From SKLM01 sp964421785 (lineage in GTDB: Bacteria; Chloroflexota; Anaerolineae; B4-G1): a stretch of 7,084 nt of DNA. This document shows, piece by piece, positions 1 through 5,952 of the stretch (its first letter is position 1; each line of letters opens with the position of its first letter). The stretch covers positions 1 through 7,084 of the forward strand of contig CAYQZG010000177.1 of the NCBI GenBank assembly GCA_964421785.1. Reading direction: 5' to 3'. The position numbers and the translations under genes are program-made. The notes beneath the pieces are model-generated. The model worked only from the letters and a program-made list of their open reading frames with translations, did not search any database and was not told the origin of the DNA.

Positions 1-765
1 GACTATTCGCCACAGCGTCCCACGCAGGCTGATCAAGTCACGTTCACGGTCACGGCATCCGACGAGAGCGGCTTAGAGAAGGTACAGATACTGGTGAACA
101 CCGTTCTGGTGCAAGAGTGTCCTGGCTCGCCGTGCACGTACACAGGTGGCCCGTATCCAGATCAGACGAGCATATCCTATGGCGTCAACGTATGGGATGC
201 GGCCGGCAATCGCGAGTGGACCGGCTACAATACCGTCTTCCTGCAACCAGCAGAGAGGACGATAACTCTGATCCCCGTCGCCGGCGAGAACGGGAGTGTG
301 CGATCTGATGGACTGGTGAACTCCGGCGTCAACAACGCAGGAGACACGACCACAAACCAGGGTGTGCAGGCTTTCCTGAGCTTTGACCTCTCCAGCATCC
401 CTGCTGGATCAACCATCCTCGACCTGGTGGTCGACTTCAGCTCCGCCGATATATACGGAGATCCCTTCGGCAGCCCGCTGGGTGACGGCTGTCTGCGGGC
501 CTATTTGGACGATTACGGAGGATTGGACGGAAGTGACTACTCCACCGGCACGCCTCTGGGAGCGATGATCCGCTGGTGTTCGACCGGTGAGCTGAACACG
601 CCTACAAGCGATCCAAACGTGGCACAAGTGCTCCAACAGCAGCTGGGGAATGCGCGTTTCCAGATGCGGCTGCAGTTCAAGCCGCCCGAGAGCGACAACG
701 ATGGGACGGCAGACATCGTGCAGGTTCAGTCTGGAAAGCTGACGATCACGTATCAAGCCCCCTGA
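1..765 (+). CDS. Exported modular beta-sandwich protein, C-terminal part (5' end outside window)
   Basis: The reading frame is open from base 1, so the gene begins upstream; the internal GTG at 94 lies inside a folded domain and is not a credible start. 254 residues are visible. Residues about 10-82 look like a bacterial Ig-like/Big module: a strand with TFTVTASDESG, then a paired-cysteine stretch (ECPGSPC) and the typical closing strand VNVWDAAGN. Residues about 85-254 form a second beta-rich domain with the GDTTTNQGVQAFLSFDLSSIP signature. That pattern is shared with DNRLRE-like or carbohydrate-binding-like domains at the C-termini of large secreted Chloroflexota proteins (family knowledge from memory, no search). 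The domain ends in a strand (KLTITYQAP) right at the stop. No anchor or sorting signal follows. The protein is probably surface-exposed or secreted; its catalytic part, if any, would be upstream. It is convergent with fetB and overlaps its end by 13 bp. Confidence is high for the gene and moderate for the domain naming. Confidence 0.85.
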   Translation, partial: DYSPQRPTQADQVTFTVTASDESGLEKVQILVNTVLVQECPGSPCTYTGGPYPDQTSISYGVNVWDAAGNREWTGYNTVFLQPAERTITLIPVAGENGSVRSDGLVNSGVNNAGDTTTNQGVQAFLSFDLSSIPAGSTILDLVVDFSSADIYGDPFGSPLGDGCLRAYLDDYGGLDGSDYSTGTPLGAMIRWCSTGELNTPTSDPNVAQVLQQQLGNARFQMRLQFKPPESDNDGTADIVQVQSGKLTITYQAP

Positions 766-1556
766 GCATCATCACCCGGACGCAGCACCAACTGCTCCGC
801 CGGGGAGAAGATCCACGAGCGGATCATGAGCACGCTGGGCAGCGCCGTGAGGCCGGCCACTGCGAAGATCATGGCGATGACGACGAACTGGTAGATGGCG
901 GCGTAGACGGGATCGCTGCCCGATAGGATCATACCCGACATCAAGCCAGGGATCCAGACGATGCCCAGCGACCGCAGAGAGTCGATGCTTGGGATCAGGC
1001 TGGCCTGGATGGCCGCCCGCACGTGGGCGGTGACGGTGGCGTTGGGCTCCGCCCCCAGCGCCAACGCGGCCTCGATCTGGCCGGCGTGGGCGATGACCTC
1101 GGCGCGGAAACGATCCAGCGCCAGGGAGTTGGCCCGCATCGCCGCGGCGACCACCATGCTGCCCACCGGAACCAAGGCCGTCAGCTTGGCCTCGATGACG
1201 CCCAGCGCGGTCATCAGCGCGATGACGAGCCCCGCCCCCAAGGCGATGCTCTGCAGCGAGACCCGGAAGGCGCCCGGGATGCCCCGGGCACGCCGCGAGG
1301 AGATGCGGGCCGCGACGACCACCATGGCCGCCAGGACGAAGACGCTGGTCCAATCCGGCCCCTGCAGCAGGAGCAGCAGCACCGAGCCGACGGACACGAC
1401 CTGCACGAACCCCCGCGCCAGGGCGACCATAGCCTCGCGCTCCAGGTGCACGCTCTGGAGGCGGCTCAAGAGGACGACCAAGAGCACCAACGCCGCGGTC
1501 ACCGCAGCCTGAGCCAGGCCGAGCAACAACAGACTATCGAAGAACCGGCTAAGCAT
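753..1556 (-). CDS. fetB: FetB-type ABC exporter permease (UPF0014/YbbM family)
   Basis: A 267-residue integral membrane protein, close to the roughly 260 residues of E. coli FetB. FetAB in E. coli exports iron and protects against oxidative stress; the same permease family includes plant ALS3/STAR2, so the substrate here is inferred. Hydrophobic segments lie at about 11-31, 50-65, 68-83, 104-121, 125-142, 200-216 and 221-245. Family hallmarks are visible: VPVGSMVVAAAMRANSL (130-146), the cytoplasmic coupling-like stretch IEAALALGA (161-169), and the very characteristic WIPGLMSGMILSGSDPVYAAIYQ (about 201-223). The start is the ATG at 1556: a GGAGG at 1563-1567 sits 6 nt upstream, and the ATG overlaps the fetA stop (ATGCTTAG), indicating translational coupling. 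An in-frame ATG at 1577 would add seven residues and lacks this support. The stop at 753-755 lies inside the 3' end of the convergent + strand gene. Confidence 0.92.
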   Translation of the reverse strand: MLSRFFDSLLLLGLAQAAVTAALVLLVVLLSRLQSVHLEREAMVALARGFVQVVSVGSVLLLLLQGPDWTSVFVLAAMVVVAARISSRRARGIPGAFRVSLQSIALGAGLVIALMTALGVIEAKLTALVPVGSMVVAAAMRANSLALDRFRAEVIAHAGQIEAALALGAEPNATVTAHVRAAIQASLIPSIDSLRSLGIVWIPGLMSGMILSGSDPVYAAIYQFVVIAMIFAVAGLTALPSVLMIRSWIFSPAEQLVLRPGDDAQGA

Positions 1557-2235
1557 CAAGCACCTCCCCCACCGCACCGGCGGCGGTCCGCCGACCCGCG
1601 TCCATCAGCATGGCGTGGCTGGCCAGGCGTCGGGCCTGGTCGGCGTCGTGGGTCACCATCAGGCAGGTCAGGCCGTACGTCTGAATCACCCGGGCGATCA
1701 ACGCCTCCACCTCACGCTCGGTCTCCTCGTCCAGCGCGGACGTGGGCTCGTCCAGCAGAAGTACCTGGGGGCAGTTGGCCAGCGTGCGGGCCAACGAGAC
1801 GCGCTGCGCCTCGCCGCCCGAGAGGTTGCTGACGTCCCGGTCGGCAAACCCGGCCAGCCCCACCCCGTCGAGCAGGTCCTCGATGGCATCCGACGACAGT
1901 GCCTCACCCCGCTGCCGGGGGCCGAAGCGGATGTTCTGGGCGACGGTGCCGGTGAACAGGTGCGGCGCCTGCATCAGCATACCCACGCGGCGCCGCAGCT
2001 CCGTCGGGGGGATGTCGTGGTAGTCCTGGCCGCCCAGGAAGACAGTGCCGCAGGTGGGCTCGTCCAGCCGGTTCAACAGACGCAGGAACGAGGACTTGCC
2101 GGCCCCGCTGGGCCCCACGATGGCGACGACGCTGCCCGTCTCCACGTCCAGCGAGACGTCGTCCACCAGGGGTGTGCCGTCCACCTCCCGAGTCAAGTTG
2201 CGCGCGCTGAGTATAACGTCTTTGCTTTTCTCCAA
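1549..2235 (-). CDS. fetA: FetA-type ABC exporter ATPase (TTG start)
   Basis: ABC-transporter nucleotide-binding subunit of 228 residues, matching the roughly 225 residues of E. coli FetA (YbbL); it would power the FetB permease encoded immediately downstream. All motifs are present: Walker A GPSGAGKSS (41-49), Q-loop glutamine in MLMQAPHLF (Q89), signature LSGGEAQR (138-145), Walker B VLLLDEP (158-164) with catalytic Glu163, D-loop SALD (166-169) and H-loop VTHD (His196). It therefore appears catalytically intact. The start chosen is TTG at 2233-2235. It lies 10 nt after a perfect GGAGGA (2246-2251) that directly abuts the stop codon of the upstream gene, and it yields the family-standard N-terminus. 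ATG codons at 2286 and 2364 are in frame but would put 43 or fewer non-family residues inside the upstream coding region. The 3' end overlaps fetB by 8 nt. Identification as FetA rests mainly on the FetB partner. Confidence 0.9.
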   Translation of the reverse strand: MEKSKDVILSARNLTREVDGTPLVDDVSLDVETGSVVAIVGPSGAGKSSFLRLLNRLDEPTCGTVFLGGQDYHDIPPTELRRRVGMLMQAPHLFTGTVAQNIRFGPRQRGEALSSDAIEDLLDGVGLAGFADRDVSNLSGGEAQRVSLARTLANCPQVLLLDEPTSALDEETEREVEALIARVIQTYGLTCLMVTHDADQARRLASHAMLMDAGRRTAAGAVGEVLDA

Positions 2236-2245
2236 GATTATGGCT

Positions 2246-2251
2246 TCCTCC
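2246..2251 (-). promoter_or_regulatory. Ribosome-binding site deciding the fetA TTG start
   Basis: The sequence GGAGGA (read on the - strand) begins on the base immediately after the TAG stop of the 154-aa gene and is 10 nt upstream of TTG at 2235. No ATG or GTG in the fetA frame lies at a usable distance. This supports TTG initiation and coupling of fetA to the preceding gene. Confidence 0.65.
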
Positions 2252-2716
2252 CTACCAGGCAATCCCACACTCAATGAAGCGGCCATCCTCGGTGGTATAT
2301 AGGCGCAGGTCCTCGCTTTCCACGTAGCCTCTTTGAACACCGTTGGTGCAGTCGTACAGCTCAACCTTCTTGGAGAACGCTATCAGGTGCTTCGATCTCA
2401 CGATCCTCGCGGTGAACTCGTCGGTCTCATCCAGCTCAACCAAGCGATAGGAGCAGTAGTCGTCTTCATCAAAGAGGATCCTGTCATCACCGACATCGGC
2501 ATGAAGATCGCCACAATAAGGATGGCCAGAACCACCGTCTCCAGGCTCTTTCGGCCTTGTGGGCACAGGCGTCATTCTAGGGAGGCTGACCAGCTCCACG
2601 AGGCGTGCCCCCGTCGCCAATCTGATGAGGATCAGCCCGGCTACAACGCCTGCCGTGATCCAAAGAGCAAGCTTGAAGACTCTACCTGCATCAACGCACT
2701 TCTCCACGCTCTTCAT
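2252..2716 (-). CDS. Membrane-anchored extracytoplasmic protein with four cysteines, FetAB-linked, unknown function
   Basis: I do not recognise the family. The 154-residue product has a short basic N-terminus and one strong hydrophobic segment (about 13-34, including FKLALWITAGVVAGLILI). A proline-rich linker follows (about 46-58, TPVPTRPKEP), then a small acidic C-terminal domain of about 90 residues. The domain has cysteines at 68, 88, 123 and 150, which could form two disulfides if it faces outward; a signal anchor with the bulk outside is the simplest topology. The C-terminal part carries the alternating pattern of a beta-rich fold (VELYDCTNG, LRLYTTEDGRFIEC). The start is the ATG at 2716, one base after the TGA of a short upstream ORF; the ribosome-binding site is weak (GAG-containing), suggesting coupled translation. 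Its stop abuts the fetA ribosome-binding site, so it is very probably co-transcribed with fetAB. An accessory or metal-sensing role with the exporter is an inference from position only. Confidence 0.75.
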   Translation of the reverse strand: MKSVEKCVDAGRVFKLALWITAGVVAGLILIRLATGARLVELVSLPRMTPVPTRPKEPGDGGSGHPYCGDLHADVGDDRILFDEDDYCSYRLVELDETDEFTARIVRSKHLIAFSKKVELYDCTNGVQRGYVESEDLRLYTTEDGRFIECGIAW

Positions 2717-2717
2717 C

Positions 2718-2831
2718 TCACTCTACCCGCCTCATAACCAGCGCCAACAACAAGAACGTGCCAAAGAACAGGAGCTCTATGGCGCAGACCCGCAGCGTGT
2801 ACCAGTCCCGCAGCGGCTGCGAGCTCCACAC
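2718..2831 (-). CDS. Possible 37-residue single-pass membrane peptide, or C-terminal remnant of a gene
   Basis: On the - strand a frame open from 2900 to the TGA at 2718-2720 encodes a peptide whose last 37 residues look protein-like: a polar, Trp-containing start (VWSSQPLRDWYTLR), one hydrophobic helix (IELLFFGTFLLLALVM) and a basic end (RRVE). The only usable start seen is GTG at 2831, with no clear ribosome-binding site. The TGA is followed after one base by the ATG of the 154-aa gene, the spacing of a translationally coupled pair. The same frame is continuous with the metallo-hydrolase frame across its TAG stop at 2901-2903. It may be a genuine small membrane protein, the tail of a gene whose front was lost, or chance. 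I know of no matching family. Confidence 0.4.
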   Translation of the reverse strand: MWSSQPLRDWYTLRVCAIELLFFGTFLLLALVMRRVE

Positions 2832-2881
2832 GCTCGAAAGCCAGGGGATTGGAAGCGCCAGCCTCGCCTCTGAGACTGGCC

Positions 2882-2902
2882 AGCCCCGGACCGAGCGGGG
2901 CT
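2882..2902 (-). terminator. GC-rich hairpin at the end of the metallo-hydrolase gene
   Basis: A perfect 7-bp inverted repeat (AGCCCCG / CGGGGCT, 7-nt loop) whose outer arm includes two bases of the TAG stop codon of the metallo-hydrolase. The position suits transcript termination or mRNA 3' protection, but no T-run follows on the - strand, so it is not a canonical intrinsic terminator. Confidence 0.3.
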
Positions 2903-3710
2903 AGGTGTGCTCGCTTCCTCGCACCGTGCGCCGATGCCTCCGGAGGCTGTAGACGTCGTGCCCGCTGATCGCTTCAATCTCGGCGCCGTGCTCGCGCACC
3001 AACGCCCGTAGCCGAGGGACGTGCGGGCCCACCATGCGTCGCGTTAGCCACGCAGGCACGAACGCCATGACGTAACTGCCTCGCTCCGACCCGTGAACGT
3101 CCGTGGCCGGATGCTGGCAGGAGGCCGCGTCCCCACACTGCAGCAGCCAGCCGTCGTCCGTCGCCACGGCAACGCCGCAATGGCCCCGCGTATGGCCGGG
3201 CAGAGGGATCAGTCGAACGTCGACGGGATAGTCTTCGGCGACGCATATGCTCTCAAACCCATACCAGTCACCATCAGGCTCATCGTAGACCACCCAATCC
3301 GGCCCGTGGGACCAATGCCGGGGATCATAGAAGCGCTCTATCAGACCCCGCGGATGCTCGCGTGCCTCGTACTCCGTGCGATAGACGTGGACCTTGGCGT
3401 CGGGGAAATCCCGCAGGCCGCCGGCGTGATCGAGATGGAGGTGTGTGACCACAATATGCTTCACGTCCCCGGCCGAGTAGCCCAACGCTTCGATCTGGCG
3501 AACGGCAGTCTCCTCCATCCTCCTCGGGACGCCCATCCAGAGCATGAAGCCCCTCATCATTGGACTGGGACGCACATAGTCCTGCACCCCGAACCCGGTA
3601 TCGACCAGGAGCAACCCATCGACTGTCTCGATCAGCAGGCAGTAGGTGACGGAATCCACCCGGGGCAGCCGGGGGTGTAACGACCCGCAGTTCAGATGAT
3701 GGACCCGCAT
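2901..3710 (-). CDS. Metallo-beta-lactamase-fold hydrolase (lactonase-like subfamily)
   Basis: 269-residue cytoplasmic-looking enzyme with no signal peptide. The metallo-beta-lactamase order of motifs is complete: VDTGFG (36-41, Asp37), the zinc motif THLHLDHAGG (His90, His92, Asp94, His95), GHTRGHCGV (His173), GDAA (bridging Asp194) and the final ISGHD (His251). This supports a dinuclear zinc hydrolase. The arrangement resembles N-acyl-homoserine-lactonase/AttM-like members and other small hydrolases opening lactones or thioesters, but the substrate cannot be told from sequence; AiiA's catalytic tyrosine region is not evidently conserved after GDAA. The start is the ATG at 3710 with AAGGAG 6 nt upstream, a strong site. 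The gene stands apart from its neighbours, with about 160 bp upstream and a hairpin at its stop, so it may be transcribed alone. Confidence is high for the fold and low for the substrate. Confidence 0.9.
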   Translation of the reverse strand: MRVHHLNCGSLHPRLPRVDSVTYCLLIETVDGLLLVDTGFGVQDYVRPSPMMRGFMLWMGVPRRMEETAVRQIEALGYSAGDVKHIVVTHLHLDHAGGLRDFPDAKVHVYRTEYEAREHPRGLIERFYDPRHWSHGPDWVVYDEPDGDWYGFESICVAEDYPVDVRLIPLPGHTRGHCGVAVATDDGWLLQCGDAASCQHPATDVHGSERGSYVMAFVPAWLTRRMVGPHVPRLRALVREHGAEIEAISGHDVYSLRRHRRTVRGSEHT

Positions 3711-3765
3711 AGCCTACTCCTTAATGCTCCCTCGCACAACAGACCCCGGCTTCTCCCTGCTCCCA

Positions 3766-3783
3766 GCCCTCGTCCCCGAGGGC
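3766..3783 (-). terminator. Hairpin between nucleotidyltransferase and metallo-hydrolase genes
   Basis: A perfect 7-bp inverted repeat (GCCCTCG / CGAGGGC) with a 4-nt loop, 88 bp past the nucleotidyltransferase stop and about 55 bp before the metallo-hydrolase ATG. It could end the upstream transcription unit, but there is no T-tract on the - strand. The rest of 3711-3871 shows no ORF or convincing promoter to my eye. Confidence 0.3.
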
Positions 3784-3871
3784 AGTCTGGCCCTGGAGAA
3801 GTCCAAGGCTCAGCGACACACGTTGGCCACCCGAGACGGGCTCAGAGCAACTGAGAAGGTGAGGTAGCCCG

Positions 3872-4678
3872 TCAGGCGCAGTCGCGTCCTGAGACATAGG
3901 CTTTGCTCTCGTTCATCACGTAGTCCACGAACCGCAGCGTCCTCTCGAAGTCCTCGGGATCCGGAGGCTGCCTTACCTGCCATCCGGGGTCCGGACGAGT
4001 GTCCCATGCCCCGTCGATCAGGTCGGACCACGACGGATCGAGCGCGGACTTGGCCCATTCGGTGCCCTCGCGCTTCGATCCCGGATAGCCTCGATGGAGA
4101 TCGTGCAGCATACGGCAGTAGTTGAGGACGATGAAGCCCTGATAGAAGCGGTTGGTGTAGGGCGCGGGGTCGTCCAGGATCACCCGCCCCCAATGGTTGA
4201 TCACCTCGAAGAACTCCGACCTCAGCGCATCCTCCGGAATCGGGTCGATCAGCGATCTCGGCGGGGGGCCGGCCAGGACGACGCCCCGCTCGCGCACGAT
4301 CCAGCGGACGTGAAGCTTGTTGCAGTGATCGGAACGGACCATGGAGCGGGCGCCGTGATCCAGATACCAGAGATCCAGGCCCGCCTTCGCGGGATCGCGC
4401 AGGATCGCCCGCGGGAAATATGATCCCTCCAGGTGGATGGACCACTCGGAATCGAGGTCGTAGACCTCGCCATGCATCACCTGCAAGGCGTCGACCTGAT
4501 CTGGCGTCAGCTCATCCTCAACGGCCACGATGAAATCGACGTCGCTGTGCTCGTCGAAATCGCCCAGGGCAAACGAGCCCTGCAGATAGACGCCAATGAA
4601 GTCGTCGTCCAAGATCTGTTGCATCCTCGCCACGAGCTCATCGAGGACCTGGTTGAGCGCTGTATAGGGTGTTGGCAT
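3872..4678 (-). CDS. ANT/AadA-like nucleotidyltransferase with DUF4111-type C-terminal domain
   Basis: 268-residue protein of the length and order of AadA/ANT(3'')-ANT(9) adenylyltransferases, which transfer AMP from ATP to aminoglycoside hydroxyls. The N-terminal polymerase-beta-like domain has the helical-turn motif LQGSFALGDFDEHSDVDFIV (about 32-51): GS at 34-35, then Asp46 and Asp48 as the metal-binding pair. Glu84 (IHLEGS) is a candidate for the catalytic base region. The C-terminal helical domain carries IVRERGVVLAGPPPRSLI and a later FIVLNYCRML helix, the pattern of DUF4111 proteins. Real aminoglycoside resistance is unproven; many chromosomal relatives have unknown substrates. The start is the second of two adjacent ATGs (4676-4678), with GGAG 6 nt upstream and 40 nt after the DUF3267 stop. 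A frame extension to 4795 would run into that gene and is rejected. It is probably the last gene of the 5637-3872 transcription unit. Confidence 0.85.
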   Translation of the reverse strand: MPTPYTALNQVLDELVARMQQILDDDFIGVYLQGSFALGDFDEHSDVDFIVAVEDELTPDQVDALQVMHGEVYDLDSEWSIHLEGSYFPRAILRDPAKAGLDLWYLDHGARSMVRSDHCNKLHVRWIVRERGVVLAGPPPRSLIDPIPEDALRSEFFEVINHWGRVILDDPAPYTNRFYQGFIVLNYCRMLHDLHRGYPGSKREGTEWAKSALDPSWSDLIDGAWDTRPDPGWQVRQPPDPEDFERTLRFVDYVMNESKAYVSGRDCA

Positions 4679-4718
4679 CATCAACTCCATCCGATCGAGC
4701 AGGCCTGGGGCGCGACCA

Positions 4719-5273
4719 TCAGGCCTCGTCGTCCACGAAAACGTAGGCTCCCGCCCGTTCGGGATGATCGCGGGCCTGCTGGTCCGGTCTGACACGGCGG
4801 AGAAGCCAAAGAACCATCAGGTCACCGCTGGCCAACATGGCAAAGAGCATGCCGAACAGGTGGAACAAGCCGCCCCCGATCAGCATCCCGAGGAGCCAGG
4901 GCAGAAGGCCCAAGACCACCCCCGGCAGAGCGGTCCCTATCCGGTAGGCGCGCACGGAGATCGGCTCCTCAATGTGGGCGTAGGGCGTCAGCGTCCTGAG
5001 CTGAAACCCAAAAGAGACCGGCCCCCACCCCTTCCCGCTGGCCACTACCCAGCCGATGCCGTGAAGGAGCTCGTGAACCAGAATGCCGGCGACGAACACG
5101 AGCAAGGACCTCCCCGGCTGGGCGGCAAACGCCACCTCGAACGCGTCCGTCAGCCGCTCCGCCCCCCAGACGAGCCCAAAGGCAGCGCCAAGCACGCCTC
5201 CGATGGGAAAGGCAACGAGCGGAGCCAGGAGGTTTGCCTTAAGCGTGGAGATCGATAGGTCAACCTGTTTCAT
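4719..5273 (-). CDS. DUF3267 membrane zincin-like protein
   Basis: 184-residue membrane protein with the HExxH zinc motif inside a hydrophobic segment: LVHELLHGIGW (about 66-75, His67, Glu68, His71). This is typical of the DUF3267 putative intramembrane metalloprotease family. Other family features are PYAHIEEPISVRAYRIGTALPG (98-118), the late ASGDLMVLWLLRR helix, where Asp151 may be the third zinc ligand, and the end motif DHPERAGAYVF (169-179). Hydrophobic segments lie at about 14-36, 57-77, 114-134, 136-148 and 151-160. The start is the ATG at 5273 with GGAGG 7 nt upstream; it overlaps the end of the preceding membrane-protein gene by 14 bp, so the two are coupled. The nucleotidyltransferase follows 40 nt later. 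No DUF3267 substrate is known to me. Motifs are intact, so activity is plausible. Confidence 0.85.
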   Translation of the reverse strand: MKQVDLSISTLKANLLAPLVAFPIGGVLGAAFGLVWGAERLTDAFEVAFAAQPGRSLLVFVAGILVHELLHGIGWVVASGKGWGPVSFGFQLRTLTPYAHIEEPISVRAYRIGTALPGVVLGLLPWLLGMLIGGGLFHLFGMLFAMLASGDLMVLWLLRRVRPDQQARDHPERAGAYVFVDDEA

Positions 5274-5637
5274 CCGTCCACCTCCAAAGAGCCGGATCGC
5301 CGCCCTGAATCAGAAGCCACAGGCCGGCCATGACCGGCAGACTCAGAAAGCCGAAGGTGTTGAACAGACCTGCCAGCACCACCAGCAGGGAGGCGACGTA
5401 GGACAGGATGCTCAGCTTGTTGGCGCGCCCGATCTGCTCGTCGGGTTCACCGCCGACCATCTTGCCGAACTCGCGCAGAGCCAGCCAGAAACAGCCCATG
5501 AACATCAGCGAGCCGACAAGGGTCGTCAGCACGCGCCACAACCAGACGGGCTCCCAGCCGCTGATCACGTTGGCAATGTCACCGATACCGGCGACGCCGG
5601 AGAACATGACATAGCCCAATCCATACAGCAGCATCAT
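5260..5637 (-). CDS. Small four-helix membrane protein, possibly the C-terminal part of a longer family
   Basis: 125 residues with hydrophobic segments at about 2-18, 31-54, 75-93 and 95-111, separated by a charged loop (REFGKMVGGEPDEQIGRANK, 55-74). No catalytic motif is visible. The stretch LYGLGYVMFSGVAGIGD, a WLWR-containing helix and AGLFNTFGFL remind me of the C-terminal half of larger bacterial membrane proteins whose N-terminal half has an HExxH helix. If so, this copy has lost its front; this is recollection, not a search result. The start is one of two adjacent ATGs (5635-5637 or 5632-5634), with GGAG 6 nt before the first. It overlaps the stop of the truncated kinase ORF (ATGA-type junction) and the start of the DUF3267 gene. 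The good ribosome-binding site and clean hydrophobic pattern indicate that it is translated. Confidence 0.65.
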   Translation of the reverse strand: MMLLYGLGYVMFSGVAGIGDIANVISGWEPVWLWRVLTTLVGSLMFMGCFWLALREFGKMVGGEPDEQIGRANKLSILSYVASLLVVLAGLFNTFGFLSLPVMAGLWLLIQGGDPALWRWTDETG

Positions 5638-5951
5638 GCAGTTCTCCTCAGGCTCACCTGTTCAACCGAATCCAACAAGAATTCGCGCTTCCAGTAGTAA
5701 GGCGCGGTAGGACCTTCGTCGTTCGAGACCACGATCTTGCAGATCAATGACCACGCTGTCGCCCGCCTCGGGCCACAAGCGGTGCCGCGAACGCGATAGA
5801 GACCGCCCGTCGTTGGCATGCCGCTTTCATAATCGAGCGGGGCAACGTGCCAGGCGCCAATCTCGAGCGGGTCATCCTGCGTCGCTCCGCGCACGAGCTC
5901 CCTCAACGTGGTCACGTCGAGGTCCCAGATCTGATCTATGAAATCCACCAT
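5634..5951 (-). CDS. Truncated phosphotransferase (APH/kinase-fold) N-terminal fragment
   Basis: 105 residues resembling only the N-lobe of aminoglycoside/ecdysteroid-kinase-like phosphotransferases, which are usually well over 300 residues. Visible are the glycine-containing strand GGLYRVRGTA (49-58), the strand AWSLICKIVV (66-75) with Lys72 as the ATP-binding lysine, and YYWKREFLL (86-93) with Glu90 as the probable helix-C partner. The family sequence should continue into the C-lobe with the catalytic HxD and DxD motifs. Instead, about ten unrelated residues (VEQVSLRRTA) lead to a stop, and the next gene begins. It cannot be an active kinase. The start chosen is the ATG at 5951, one base after the methyltransferase-fragment TGA. 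The same frame is open to 6032, but that part overlaps the methyltransferase ORF. Best read as a gene remnant left by a deletion. Confidence 0.6.
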   Translation of the reverse strand: MVDFIDQIWDLDVTTLRELVRGATQDDPLEIGAWHVAPLDYESGMPTTGGLYRVRGTACGPRRATAWSLICKIVVSNDEGPTAPYYWKREFLLDSVEQVSLRRTA

Positions 5952-5952
5952 C

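Noticed and set aside
94..765. GTG at 94 as the start of the secreted-protein gene
   Set aside because: The frame is open to base 1 and the upstream codons complete the first strands of the Ig-like module; there is no ribosome-binding site before 94.
1272..1289. Perfect 7-bp hairpin (GCCCGGG / CCCGGGC) as a terminator
   Set aside because: It lies in the middle of fetB, encodes conserved-looking residues and has no T-tract; expected by chance in GC-rich DNA.
961..1832. Long + strand open frames opposite fetB and fetA
   Set aside because: They are compositional shadows of GC-rich codons (Arg/His/Gln-rich, no domain pattern) opposite genes with complete family motifs.
2236..2364. N-terminal extension of fetA to ATG 2286 or 2364
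   Set aside because: It would overlap the upstream gene by up to 113 bp and add residues absent from the FetA family; TTG at 2235 has a perfect ribosome-binding site and the right length.
3093..3680. 195-codon + strand frame opposite the metallo-hydrolase
   Set aside because: Antisense of a gene with all zinc motifs intact; the product shows no recognisable fold or ribosome-binding site.
3872..4678. MNT/HEPN-type toxin-antitoxin nucleotidyltransferase
   Set aside because: The protein is a two-domain 268-residue AadA-like enzyme, far longer than the minimal MNT antitoxins, and no HEPN partner is adjacent.
4764..5697. + strand frames opposite DUF3267 and the membrane protein
   Set aside because: Hydrophilic, Gln/His/Pro-rich translations typical of the reverse of membrane-protein codons; no independent support.
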